From Apostichopus japonicus (taxonomy: Eukaryota; Echinodermata; Holothuroidea; Aspidochirotida; Stichopodidae): a stretch of 10,000 nt of DNA. Positions 1-8,019 of this stretch are shown in pieces (position 1 is the stretch's first letter; each line of letters starts with the position of its first letter). The stretch is from assembly GCF_037975245.1 (NCBI RefSeq), contig NC_092571.1, positions 6,537,501 to 6,547,500 of the forward strand, in the 5' to 3' direction. The notes beneath the pieces are model-generated. The model did no database searches, was not told where the DNA came from, and was given only the letters and a program-made list of their open reading frames with translations. Position numbers and translations under genes: made by a program.

Positions 1-210
1 TCAAACTTATCCGGTTTTACAAAAAAATCACGAAATGCCAGATGCACTACATATATGACGGCTTAACGATTTTTTAAACATATATAATTTATAAGAAATT
101 TCACCGAAAATTAAGGAAGAAATTAATCTGTATTCAAACGCGGTTTATGTTGTGATCACTGTAGGAACTGTATGCAGTGTGGGTTATGTCGCAATCTGCA
201 TTTGCGAATA

Positions 211-218
211 TGACGTCA
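211..218. promoter_or_regulatory. CRE-like palindrome TGACGTCA
   Basis: A perfect TGACGTCA octamer is present, the consensus site for CREB/ATF-family bZIP factors in animals. A perfect octamer is expected by chance in roughly one in six windows of this size. No promoter or exon is visible next to it, so function is only a possibility. Confidence 0.2.
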
Positions 219-258
219 CGTTCTGTACTGTTCAAAGTATACTTGAAATATCCATCCT

Positions 259-278
259 AAACGATTAAAAAATCGTTT
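259..278. repeat. Small hairpin, AAACGATT stem
   Basis: AAACGATT (259-266) and AATCGTTT (271-278) are perfect reverse complements around an AAAA loop. The stem is AT-rich and short. Nothing nearby suggests a terminator or a transposon end, so it may be chance. Confidence 0.4.
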
Positions 279-827
279 CTCTGTCAAACGCAACATTAGC
301 GTTCTCATATTTTGAAATCATGTTTGGACTATAATTTATCGTATTTTAAGGTAACTTCTAAGGGCTACCAGACAATTCTTTAAGGACACTTATTTATATA
401 TACTTATTAATATTTGGTTTATCGCTCGTACAGAATATCTATACAAATATTACATTTGTCAAGGATTCAATATCTCTATTTTACACCACCTTTGAAGATG
501 TGTTAACATTTTATCCAGGAAGGAAATTCACTTTCTAAATATATTATTGAGAAAGATAATATTTCTATGCAAGACGTGAAATTTAATAAAATATTTCGCA
601 ATGTTTTTATATTATTTTGTTTTCGAATAATCAAACAGTCTTCTTTCAAACGATAAACTTGAATAGCTTTACTAATAATACAATTTTTAAAAAGACTTTA
701 CGCACTCAAGTCACAGAGTTCGTAGATGCCTGTCATAATCAAGAGGAAAAAAATTAACCATAAAACCATAACAAATAGTATTCGTTTGAAACATTTCTAA
801 ATTATATTAGATTAGATTTTGGAGTGT

Positions 828-861
828 GGGGTGGATCGGGGAGAGGAGGGGGGGGTCGGGG
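828..861 (+). other. G-quadruplex-type motif
   Basis: Four G runs lie close together: G4 at 828-831, G4 at 838-841, G8 at 848-855 and G4 at 858-861. The loops between them are 6, 6 and 2 bases. This meets the usual G3+N1-7 rule for an intramolecular G-quadruplex on the + strand. It stands out in an otherwise AT-rich region. The complementary strand reads open through this C-rich tract, giving a proline/serine-rich low-complexity peptide that I do not regard as a gene. Confidence 0.6.
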
Positions 862-2839
862 TAAGGAAGTAAACCATTTGATTGAAGCCTCCAACGTTTA
901 AGTTTGCGAGACTTATATTAAAGGCAACATTCGAATTCGATATCCATATAGCTTCTCCTGCACCACACCCCGCTACACACACAGAGAACAAGGTATTATT
1001 TAGTATAAAAATGTGAACTGCACAACAACCCCGGCTCCATTCTGCAGAATTTTCCAATAGCATGTAGTGACTGAATTAATCAATTTGGTTATTACTCTTT
1101 GGCTATTTCTAATTAATAGCGACCTTGTGTTTAAAATTTAGTGCAAAGCTTCTGATTGGTTCGCAAACCTTTTAAATTCATATTGAATGAACTGGTAGGT
1201 ATTTGGTATACTAGTGTAACAGATTACAGTATGCCCAAATGCACGATATTTTCCAACCCGATAATGTCATATAGGTTGAGTCACGTTTAACGTATGATTA
1301 CTTTAGGCCAAATTTAAATCTTCATACGTTATAGAAAAGAAAAGAAAAGAATTAAGAGATAATATTTTTTGGCGCAAGCTATTGCAGATTTCACAATATT
1401 TAGTCTCATAAATTCTAATTCTCTGGTGGTCTCTTAAGGCTAGATTGATAATGACGTCGTGAAGAGCATGTCTGGAAGTTTAAAGTGAAGCCATTGTTTT
1501 ACAAATTCTAATAGCCAAACGAAAGCATGTTCTTTTAACCTTATACATAAACACCCTCTAGTGACATCCAACATAAATAGTTCGTGACAACTTTTAAGTG
1601 CATTGTGGTAAGTTATTTGAGTTGATGAAAGCCTTATGTTTTTTTTTTAAGCTTTGTGTAACATCTGAGGAACTGACCTGATGAACTGTTAGACTTAGTA
1701 GACCAGTCACTTTAACTAATGATCCTCGTGTTTTTGAGAGGCATATTTTCTTTATGAACAGTGCACAGAAATACAACAGGGAGTGAGAGTGGAGCGTTTT
1801 AACGATTGTACTATCTGCCTAAAGTCATTCTAAGAAACAAAGAAAGTGACTACAAATACAATCAATTGATATTAACATACTGCATTCATCCCTCTGGTCT
1901 GTAGACAGTTGCAAAAAAACAGGGAAAAGGGAATGGTTTGAAGTCACTGTAATACTGTTGAAAGGCTATACAACTATACAATCACATTGCTAATATAATT
2001 CAACAAAACCTACTGTTTATTATAAAATATACGCCATTAATTTTCACACAATGTAAAAATACTTGTGGAATTACAATGACGTAAAGAAATGATAAGCTGA
2101 TATTGTGAATTCATACGGGTTAGAGTGAAGAATACAAATAAGGAAAAATAGCTGTGGTGTGGGTAGATTTAGATAATATATGTAACGAATATAACGGTTA
2201 CCGAGGTTATTACTATACCAGTATACGGCGGACACAATTAACAATTAAAGTGGGTATCTACATATACGCTGTGTGAGAGCATTGCAAATTTTTCAAGCAC
2301 TTCTAAAAAAATCTACTTTTGAATATTTTTCATAAAAACGGCCAAAGCAGCACTTTTTCAATACATTTTTCTACTGTTCAAGAAAATGGCACTTTTAACT
2401 GTCATGATTTATTTCTCAACAAACGGATTTAGCAAGGAAAGGAAATGAAAGAGTGAACCATTTATTGACAAGAACGGCACTTCTCATTTATTTGCAGGAG
2501 CCTTTTTTCCCTTCTCTTTTTAAAGATGGCTACTAAACTCATGTAATGAATGAAAATATTGAAGATAATATACGCACTTTTCAGGCAGCTTAATGGGAAC
2601 TCTGTAAGGATCAAGACAAAAGAGTGATACAGAATAATTGTAACAGTTCACATTTCAAATAGTTCATTCTCTACTTTCATGCTATCATGCATGTTATTAT
2701 TTTTAATATTCTAAATACACAAAACTATATTAAGTTATACAAAAGTTTTAATATCAACTTAAAACAACTGCATGATCTGCTATCAATGGGTTTCTATAGA
2801 AGCCATTTTCCCACGTTGGTATGCTCGTAATGATCACAA
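862..2839. other. AT-rich non-coding flank
   Basis: This is about 2 kb of AT-rich DNA without a credible coding exon. The open frames found here are short, low-complexity and cross homopolymers such as T9 near 1641. I see no long internal repeats apart from a short GAAAA run. A weak imperfect palindrome occurs near 2190-2212 (ATAAC...GTTAT around GGTTACC). Confidence 0.65.
1334..1352 (+). repeat. Short (AGAAA)n microsatellite
   Basis: About 3.5 copies of the five-base unit AGAAA stand in tandem. It is a small simple-sequence repeat with no visible association with a gene or mobile-element tail. Confidence 0.6.
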
Positions 2840-2860
2840 TGACCCCTGACCTTTGAACCT
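2840..2860 (-). promoter_or_regulatory. Tandem nuclear-receptor half-site-like repeats
   Basis: Read on the minus strand this segment contains AGGTTC, two bases, AGGTCA, one base, then GGGTCA. AGGTCA-N1-GGGTCA is a DR1-type arrangement of the kind bound by RXR/HNF4/COUP-class receptors. The neighbouring 500 bp also holds many GACC/GGTC words (near 2880, 2999, 3023, 3053 and 3259). The motif may therefore be part of a dispersed repeat and not a regulatory element. Confidence 0.25.
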
Positions 2861-3364
2861 ATATAGGCACTAGATCCAATGACCGGGCACACACTAAGTG
2901 TTTGAAGTTAACCGATGGTGAAGGAGTAGTTCGCGAAACGACACTTCTCACCCCTTACGCCCCCCCCCCCCCCCCTTACGCATATACCGAAATGACAAAT
3001 GACCAAAACACATGAAGGATATCAGGTCAACCAAATGTTACATGATCAAATTAGGTCATAAGTCAATTTGAGTTCAGTGAGGCGAAATTTAGATCTAATG
3101 ATAAACAATCATATCGATGGACTTCACATTTGATGTGAGCAAGGGCATATGATGTAGGGCATACGTTACTATGACAATATAGGTACAAAATCCTTGGTTA
3201 GACGAGAAACGTTAATAAAAAAACAGCTAGCCTATTTGATCACGACACATACACCAAAATGACCGAAACCCTCAAACCCATCTACGATATTGGGGTATGA
3301 ACGTTTACATAACAATAAAACGTCGAAGGCCACATGATCAATGGAGAGATTAAAGATCAAAGTA
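2861..3364. other. Repeat-like flank left of the inverted-repeat element
   Basis: This stretch contains recurring short words (GACC, GGTCA, ACATGATCAA near 3041 and 3332), a C16 run and no exon-like sequence. Its style differs from the more monotone AT-rich DNA to its left, suggesting it belongs to some other dispersed repeat. I cannot name the family. It ends abruptly at 3364/3365, where the inverted-repeat element begins. Confidence 0.35.
2960..2975 (+). repeat. C16 homopolymer
   Basis: Sixteen consecutive C bases are flanked on both sides by copies of TTACG (2955-2959 and 2976-2980). The duplicated flank suggests expansion by slippage within a CCTTACGC-type sequence. The exact length may be unreliable because long homopolymers are error-prone in sequencing. 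Confidence 0.85.
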
Positions 3365-3406
3365 TAGACCGGCAGCCCAGTGCACTTTGATCAAACGAAC
3401 GAGGTA

Positions 3407-3424
3407 CCAATATCTGAGTATTGG
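3407..3424. repeat. Hairpin in outer unit of left arm
   Basis: CCAATA (3407-3412) pairs with TATTGG (3419-3424) around a six-base loop. It lies only in the outermost unit of the arm, directly after a copy of the conserved 20 bp motif. The mirror copy is at 8002-8019 in the right arm. Confidence 0.6.
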
Positions 3425-3489
3425 AACATTTGTGGAAAAACCCAGTATATCCAAAAGTGGATGTCTGCCGTGGTCGCTCTGCTGCATGT

Positions 3490-3502
3490 GGCCCCTGGGG
3501 CC
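3490..3502. repeat. GC-rich perfect palindrome in outer unit of left arm
   Basis: GGCCCC and GGGGCC are separated by one base (T at 3496), making an all-GC six-pair stem. It occurs once per arm, at the outer end only. The mirror copy at 7924-7936 is unchanged apart from orientation. Confidence 0.7.
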
Positions 3503-3606
3503 GGTTAAAGGGGGCCCAAAAATGCATCTGATCAAACGAACGAGGTACCACTTGAAACCAATGTCAACTTAATGCATGAATGCCACATAGTACTGAATGG
3601 CCCATG

Positions 3607-4809
3607 CCAGACAAATTTTCTGCTGCAAAGGGCCCGCCAGACGCCCAAGAAGGGCCCCTAAAAAAATGCATCTGATCAAACGAACGAGGTACCACTTGAA
3701 ACCAATGTCAACTTAATGCATGAATGCCACAAAGTACTGAATGGCCTATGCCAGACAAATTTTCTACTGCTAAGGGCCCGCCAGACGCCCCCAAATATGG
3801 CCCAAATGCCCATTAGCGTAGCATTGACCCAGATTAAATATTCAAGGTACCACTCAAAACCGGTTTGGAATGTTCGGGTTGATCTTACAGACTAAGGAAA
3901 TCATCATGCCAGACAAATTTTCTGCTACAAAGGGCCCGCCAGACGCCCCAAAAGGGCCCATAAAAATGCATTTGATCAAACGAACGAGGTACCACTTGAA
4001 ACCAATGTCAACTTAATGCATGAATGCCACAAAGTACTGAATGTCCCATGCCAGACAAATTTTCTGCTGCTAAGGGCCCGCCAGACGCCCCCAAATATGG
4101 CCCAAATGCCCATTAGCGTAGCATTGACCCAGATTAAATATGCAAGGTACCACTCAAAACCGGTTTGGAATGTTCGGGTTGATCTTACAGACTATGGAAA
4201 TCATCATGCCAGACAAATTTTCTGCTACAAAGGGCCCGCCAGACGCCCCAAAAGGGCCCATAAAAATGCATTTGATCAAACGAACGAGGTACCACTTGAA
4301 ACCAATGTCAACTTAATGCATGAATGCCACAAAGTACTGAATGGCCCATGCCAGACAAATTTTCTGCTGCTAAGGGCCCGCCAGACGCCCCCAAATATGG
4401 CCCAATTGCCCATTAGCGTAGCATTGACCCAGATTAAATATGCAAGGTACCACTCAAAACCGGTTTGGAATGTTCGGGTTGATCTTACAGACTATGGAAA
4501 TCATCATGCCAGACAAATTTTCTGCTACAAAGGGCCCGCCAGACGCCCCAAAAGGGCCCATAAAAATGCATTTGATCAAACGAACGAGGTACCACTTGAA
4601 ACCAATGTCAACTTAATGCATGAATGCCACAAAGTACTGAATGGCCTATGCCAGACAAATTTTCTACTGCTAAGGGCCCGCCAGACGCCCCCAAATATGG
4701 CCCAAAATGCCCATTATCGTAGCATTGACCCAGATTAAATATGCAAGGTACCACTCAAAATCGGTTTGGAATGTTCGGGTTGATCTTACAGACTATGGAA
4801 ATCATCATG
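3607..4809 (+). repeat. 300 bp higher-order tandem array, left arm
   Basis: The word CCAGACAAATTTTCT starts monomers at 3607, 3751, 3909, 4051, 4209, 4351, 4509, 4651 and 4810. The intervals are 144, 158, 142, 158, 142, 158, 142 and 159 bp. Two related monomer types therefore alternate and together form a 300 bp unit. Type A (158 bp) carries CCCATTAGCGTAGCATTGAC and AACCGGTTTGG. Type B (142 bp) carries GATCAAACGAACGAGGTACC. Both types share the CCAGACAAATTTTCT, GGGCCCGCCAGACGCC and GGTACCACT blocks, so an ancestral monomer of about 150 bp probably duplicated and diverged. Copies of the same type differ by only one or two percent. Confidence 0.9.
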
Positions 4810-5200
4810 CCAGACAAATTTTCTGCTACAAACGGGCTAACAGACACACTAAAAAAGGGCCCCCAAATGGGCCATGATCAATCATAATTGGTACCACACA
4901 AAACCAATATTAAATGCAAAGGTACTTTCCACAGAGTAAAGAACTGCCAATGCGAGACAAATTTTCTTCTGCATAGGTCCCACCAGATAGAAAGTATAGG
5001 TGGCCCAATGCGGCCCTATATGGGCCTAATGAATTGTATATCGATGCAGACTATATGTGCCTTGTGACATGACATTTGTAGCATTCCACAGAGTAAAGAA
5101 ATGTCAATACAATACAAATTTTCTTCTGCAAAGTGCCCACCACATGTAAAAAAAATTATGCAGTTTAAATAGTTAAGATACCACAAGAAACCAATCTATA
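4810..5200 (+). repeat. Degenerate inner monomers of left arm
   Basis: Monomer-like pieces continue inward but are much decayed. There are recognisable CAAATTTTCTTCTGC words near 4955 and 5115, CACAGAGTAAAGAA before each, and GTACCAC or ATACCAC with AAACCAAT near 4891 and 5178. The right arm retains the first of these pieces but lacks the second. The 4770-4891 stretch is also absent from the right arm. These look like older copies that escaped the homogenisation affecting the outer array. Confidence 0.65.
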
Positions 5201-6357
5201 ACAATCAAGAACATCCTGAATTATTCAAATTCCTTCCCGCTACATAGGCCAATGGAATAATGAGATTAGTATACTAGTAGGTGTATCAATTACTGAACAT
5301 TTCATTGAGCAAAACAAAAATGACGCGAACTCAGTCTTTGAGGGAGATCCTGACAGTTATAATGCATTCTCAAATCCATTCTGTTTCCTTTTATCCATTC
5401 TTTTTCCTTTTATCCAGTCAGTACTTTGTATCGTGAGCAGTGTTTAACTTGGCAGTTACTTTGTTTCGCTGGAAACACTGGAGCAGATTAAAATCAGTTT
5501 ATGTATTGTAAATAAGAAACCCAAAATCATTTTGTATCTTAAAACACTGTGTTTACGTTAGCATTGTAAATCTACAAAGTTTAAAATCTTGAGAAAGAAC
5601 GCTTCAGTGTCATCTTAAGACATACATGTAGTCGAACAAAAGAGATTGTTTTGTTTCTTAAGCTCAGACAAAGAAACAATTATCAAACAATGGTGAAAAT
5701 GCTTTATAACGTGTACTTAACGATAAAGGTTTGGGTTGAAACTGTCCAATATGGTTTTTAAAAGACACATAATTGAAGCATAGAAATGTATATGTACCTT
5801 TATGCTAGGTACACTCTTTAAAGGACTTAAAATGCTAAGATTGAACAAACAAATACTGATATCACCACGTATGACTCCATTCCTTGATACAAAATATAAA
5901 ATGAGTAATTGGCGTATATTACTCCATCTTGGTCTTTTAGAACTTCCATCATTACACTAATTCAATTCGAATAGCTTGTAACAAGTCCAACAAATAGATG
6001 TGGCATCCATTTTTCAGAAATATGAATGCTAGATGAGGGTTTTTGTTTTCATCTATGAAGGAATCTTTTACCTTTCAAGAAAGTCATCTTGCTAGTTTAA
6101 AATGTACTAAAATCATAATTGGCAAAGATAGTAACAAAAGATCACTGTGTGATTACTCTGAACATGACACATGTTAGGTTCGAAGTATAAGAACTGAGAA
6201 TTCATGTCTCTTGACAGTGATTAAACACTGGAGTGTGTGCATTGTAAAAAGACACTGCATTTGCCATTCAGACAGATCTCAAAAGAATCATTAGTAAGTT
6301 TATGAAAATTAAGTATTCCCATGAACTTGATTCTAAAAAGACAATGGAAGCTCAAAT
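5201..6357. other. Central loop of the element, AT-rich, no gene seen
   Basis: About 1.15 kb of AT-rich sequence lies between the degenerate monomers and the exon-like segment. I find no credible open frame, no transposase motif and no homology to the arms. The word AAACACTGG recurs near 5474 and 6224, and again past the exon near 6721. A two-copy 20 bp duplication and a small palindrome (5542-5554, AAACAC-T-GTGTTT) are the only structures. If the exon-like segment at 6358 ends a minus-strand gene, its 3' untranslated region would lie here. I see no clean AATAAA on that strand. Confidence 0.55.
5384..5416 (+). repeat. Two-copy 20 bp tandem duplication
   Basis: TTCCTTTTATCCA occurs at 5384-5396 and again at 5404-5416. 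The period is 20 bp and the intervening bases are pyrimidine-rich. It is a small slippage-type duplication within the central loop. Confidence 0.7.
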
Positions 6358-6585
6358 CTATGTTTCATTGTCGGAGTCATCACTCCAAGATGGTTCAGTA
6401 CTTGAATCATCGGCATCAAACTCGGAAGCCACGTCTGGTCGGCTACTTTGAAAATCTTCGCTCAGTTCCCCCTCTTGGAATAGATGATCTGGGAGAGCCG
6501 GTCCCTCAAACCAGTCAGGGCTGTAGCACCCATTCTTGCTCTTCCAACCGTAGTTCTGTGGATCCAAGCCAGGCAAGACTCTTCC
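6358..6585 (-). CDS. Exon-like C-terminal coding segment, uncharacterised protein
   Basis: On the minus strand this frame is open from just after a TGA at 6586-6588 down to the TAG at 6358-6360, and it has no ATG start. It encodes about 75 residues. The segment begins around LPGLDPQNYGWK and contains GCYSPDWFEGPALPDHLFQE. It then becomes acidic and serine-rich, ending STEPSWSDDSDNET. The unrepetitive, Trp/Tyr/Pro-containing first half, the acidic tail and the higher G+C than its surroundings all suggest real coding sequence, most likely a last exon. Possible acceptor AGs for a spliced start lie at 6585-6586, 6579-6582 and 6556-6557, with a branch-point-like CTAAC just upstream (about 6594-6598). 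The pattern GW...G.Y.P.W..GP.LP resembles, from memory, the segment preceding or replacing the Cys-rich domain in uncharacterised, partly mobile-element-derived invertebrate proteins; this is a weak match. Lying inside the loop, it may be an element gene or a captured host exon, intact or decayed. Confidence 0.45.
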   Translation of the reverse strand, partial: GRVLPGLDPQNYGWKSKNGCYSPDWFEGPALPDHLFQEGELSEDFQSSRPDVASEFDADDSSTEPSWSDDSDNET

Positions 6586-6781
6586 TCAGAGTGTTAGAAT
6601 TATAATGTGGGGAACTGTAATTTTTGCCCAGGCCAGCAAATCCCAAAATATTTAGAGGCTTAGGTGAAAGAAAGTGTTATCTTTATTTTGCTTAGAGCAG
6701 CGAATAGCTAAATAGGATAAAACACTGGTCTTGTGTACAGTAACTCCAATTTATGCTGGAAACAATATAATCATGAGCTTG
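6586..6781. other. Non-coding part of loop between exon-like segment and right arm
   Basis: This short AT-rich stretch has stops in all frames. On the minus strand it lies upstream of the exon-like segment and would be intron if that segment is spliced. No further exon of the same gene is evident here, so the remaining coding part must be missing or lie beyond the right arm. Confidence 0.5.
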
Positions 6782-6961
6782 AAATGTCATGTTACAAGGC
6801 ACATATATCCAATTCTTTAGACCCATATATAGGGCCACATTGGGCCACCTATTCTTTTTATCTGGTGGGACCTATGCAGAAGAAAATTTGTCTTGCATTG
6901 GCAGTTCTTTACTCTGTGGAAAGTACCTTTGCATTTAATATTGTTTTTGTGTGGTTCCAAA

Positions 6962-7819
6962 CCGGTTTTGAGTGGTACCTTGCATATTTAATCTGGGTCA
7001 ATGCTACGATAATGGGCATTTTGGGCCATATTTGGGGGCGTCTGGCGGGCCCTTAGCAGTAGAAAATTTGTCTGGCATAGGCCATTCAGTACTTTGTGGC
7101 ATTCATGCATTAAGTTGACATTGGTTTCAAGTGGTACCTCGTTCGTTTGATCAAATGCATTTTTATGGGCCCTTTTGGGGCGTCTGGCGGGCCCTTTGTA
7201 GCAGAAAATTTGTCTGGCATGATGATTTCCATAGTCTGTAAGATCAACCCGAACATTCCAAACCGGTTTTGAGTGGTACCTTGCATATTTAATCTGGGTC
7301 AATGCTACGCTAATGGGCATTTGGGCTATATTTGGGGGCGTCTGGCGGGCCCTTAGCAGCAGAAAATTTGTCTGGCATGGGCCATTCAGTACTTTGTGGC
7401 ATTCATGCATTAAGTTGACATTGGTTTCAAGTGGTACCTCGTTCGTTTGATCAAATGCATTTTTATGGGCCCTTTTGGGGCGTCTGGCGGGCCCTTTGCA
7501 GAAGAAAATTTGTCTGGCATGATGATTTCCATAGTCTGTAAGATCAACCCGAACATTCCAACCCGGTTTTGAGTGATACCTTGCATATTTAATCTGGGTC
7601 AATGCTACGCTAATGGGCATTTGGGCCATATTTGGGGGCGTCTGGCGGGCCCTTAGCAGCAGAAAATTTGTCTGGCATGGGCCATTCAGTACTTTGTGGC
7701 ATTCATGCATTAAGTTGACATTGGTTTCAAGTGGTACCTCGTTCGTTTGATCAGATGCATATTTTTAGGGGCCCTTCTTGGGCGTCTGGCGGGCCCTTTG
7801 CAGCAGAAAATTTGTCTGG
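6962..7819 (-). repeat. 300 bp higher-order tandem array, right arm
   Basis: Minus-strand monomer starts fall at 7819, 7675, 7517, 7375, 7217 and 7075, with intervals of 144, 158, 142, 158 and 142 bp. This is the same A/B alternation as in the left arm, with one dimer fewer. The innermost A monomer shares four private variants with the innermost A monomer of the left arm: GGCCTATG, TTCTACTGC, CCCAAAATGCC and ATTATCGTAGC. The two arrays are therefore copies of one another, position by position, and were not amplified independently. Confidence 0.88.
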
Positions 7820-7923
7820 CATGGGCCATTCAGTACTATGTGGCATTCATGCATTAAGTTGACATTGGTTTCAAGTGGTACCTCGTTCGTTTGATCAGAT
7901 GCATTTTTGGGCCCCCTTTAACC

Positions 7924-7936
7924 GGCCCCAGGGGCC
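7924..7936. repeat. GC-rich perfect palindrome in outer unit of right arm
   Basis: GGCCCC and GGGGCC surround a single A at 7930. This is the mirror image of 3490-3502. Confidence 0.7.
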
Positions 7937-8001
7937 ACATGCAGCAGAGCGACCACGGCAGACATCCACTTTTGGATATACTGGGGTTTTCCACAAATGT
8001 T

Positions 8002-8019
8002 CCAATACTCAGATATTGG
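8002..8019. repeat. Hairpin in outer unit of right arm
   Basis: CCAATA (8002-8007) pairs with TATTGG (8014-8019) around a six-base loop. It is the mirror image of 3407-3424 and lies about 40 bp from the element's end. Confidence 0.6.

Larger units (their letters stand above)
1..827. other. AT-rich non-coding flank
   Basis: This stretch is strongly AT-rich with many short A and T runs and stops in all frames. I see no exon-like segment, no RNA gene and no long repeat. The only local structures worth naming, a CRE-like octamer and a short hairpin, are listed separately. It is most simply intergenic or intronic DNA. Confidence 0.7.
3365..5077 (+). repeat. Left inverted arm
   Basis: This arm is the reverse complement of 6782-8061. 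From outside inward it holds a 141 bp terminal unit with two hairpins, a 144 bp unit, a run of 300 bp dimers, and a degenerate inner part. Over the outer 310 bp I count only two substitutions against the right arm. Over the innermost 130 bp I count about eight substitutions plus a 2-base and a 15-base indel. The KpnI-type word GGTACC and the word GGGCCC recur in nearly every monomer. The arm is noticeably richer in G+C than its flanks. Confidence 0.85.

Noticed and set aside
812-1063. 83-residue minus-strand open frame
   Set aside because: Its end is a Pro/Ser/Thr-rich reading of the G-rich run, and the rest has no coding character or recognisable motif.
4016-4738. 240-residue open frame on the + strand as a gene
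   Set aside because: It is three passes through the 300 bp satellite unit in a frame that happens to lack stops. Another unit of the same array has a stop in this frame, and the peptide shows no domain.
3607-5077. CRISPR array
   Set aside because: The repeats are 142-158 bp monomers adjoining one another with no unique spacers, and the surrounding DNA is not prokaryotic in character.
5542-5554. AAACAC-T-GTGTTT palindrome as a terminator or transposon end
   Set aside because: It is short and AT-rich, has no flanking duplication, and is within chance expectation.
6321-6605. 94-residue + strand open frame
   Set aside because: It is the antisense shadow of the more convincing minus-strand exon-like segment.
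6988-7710. 240-residue open frame on the minus strand as a gene
   Set aside because: It is the mirror copy of the same satellite read-through in the right arm.
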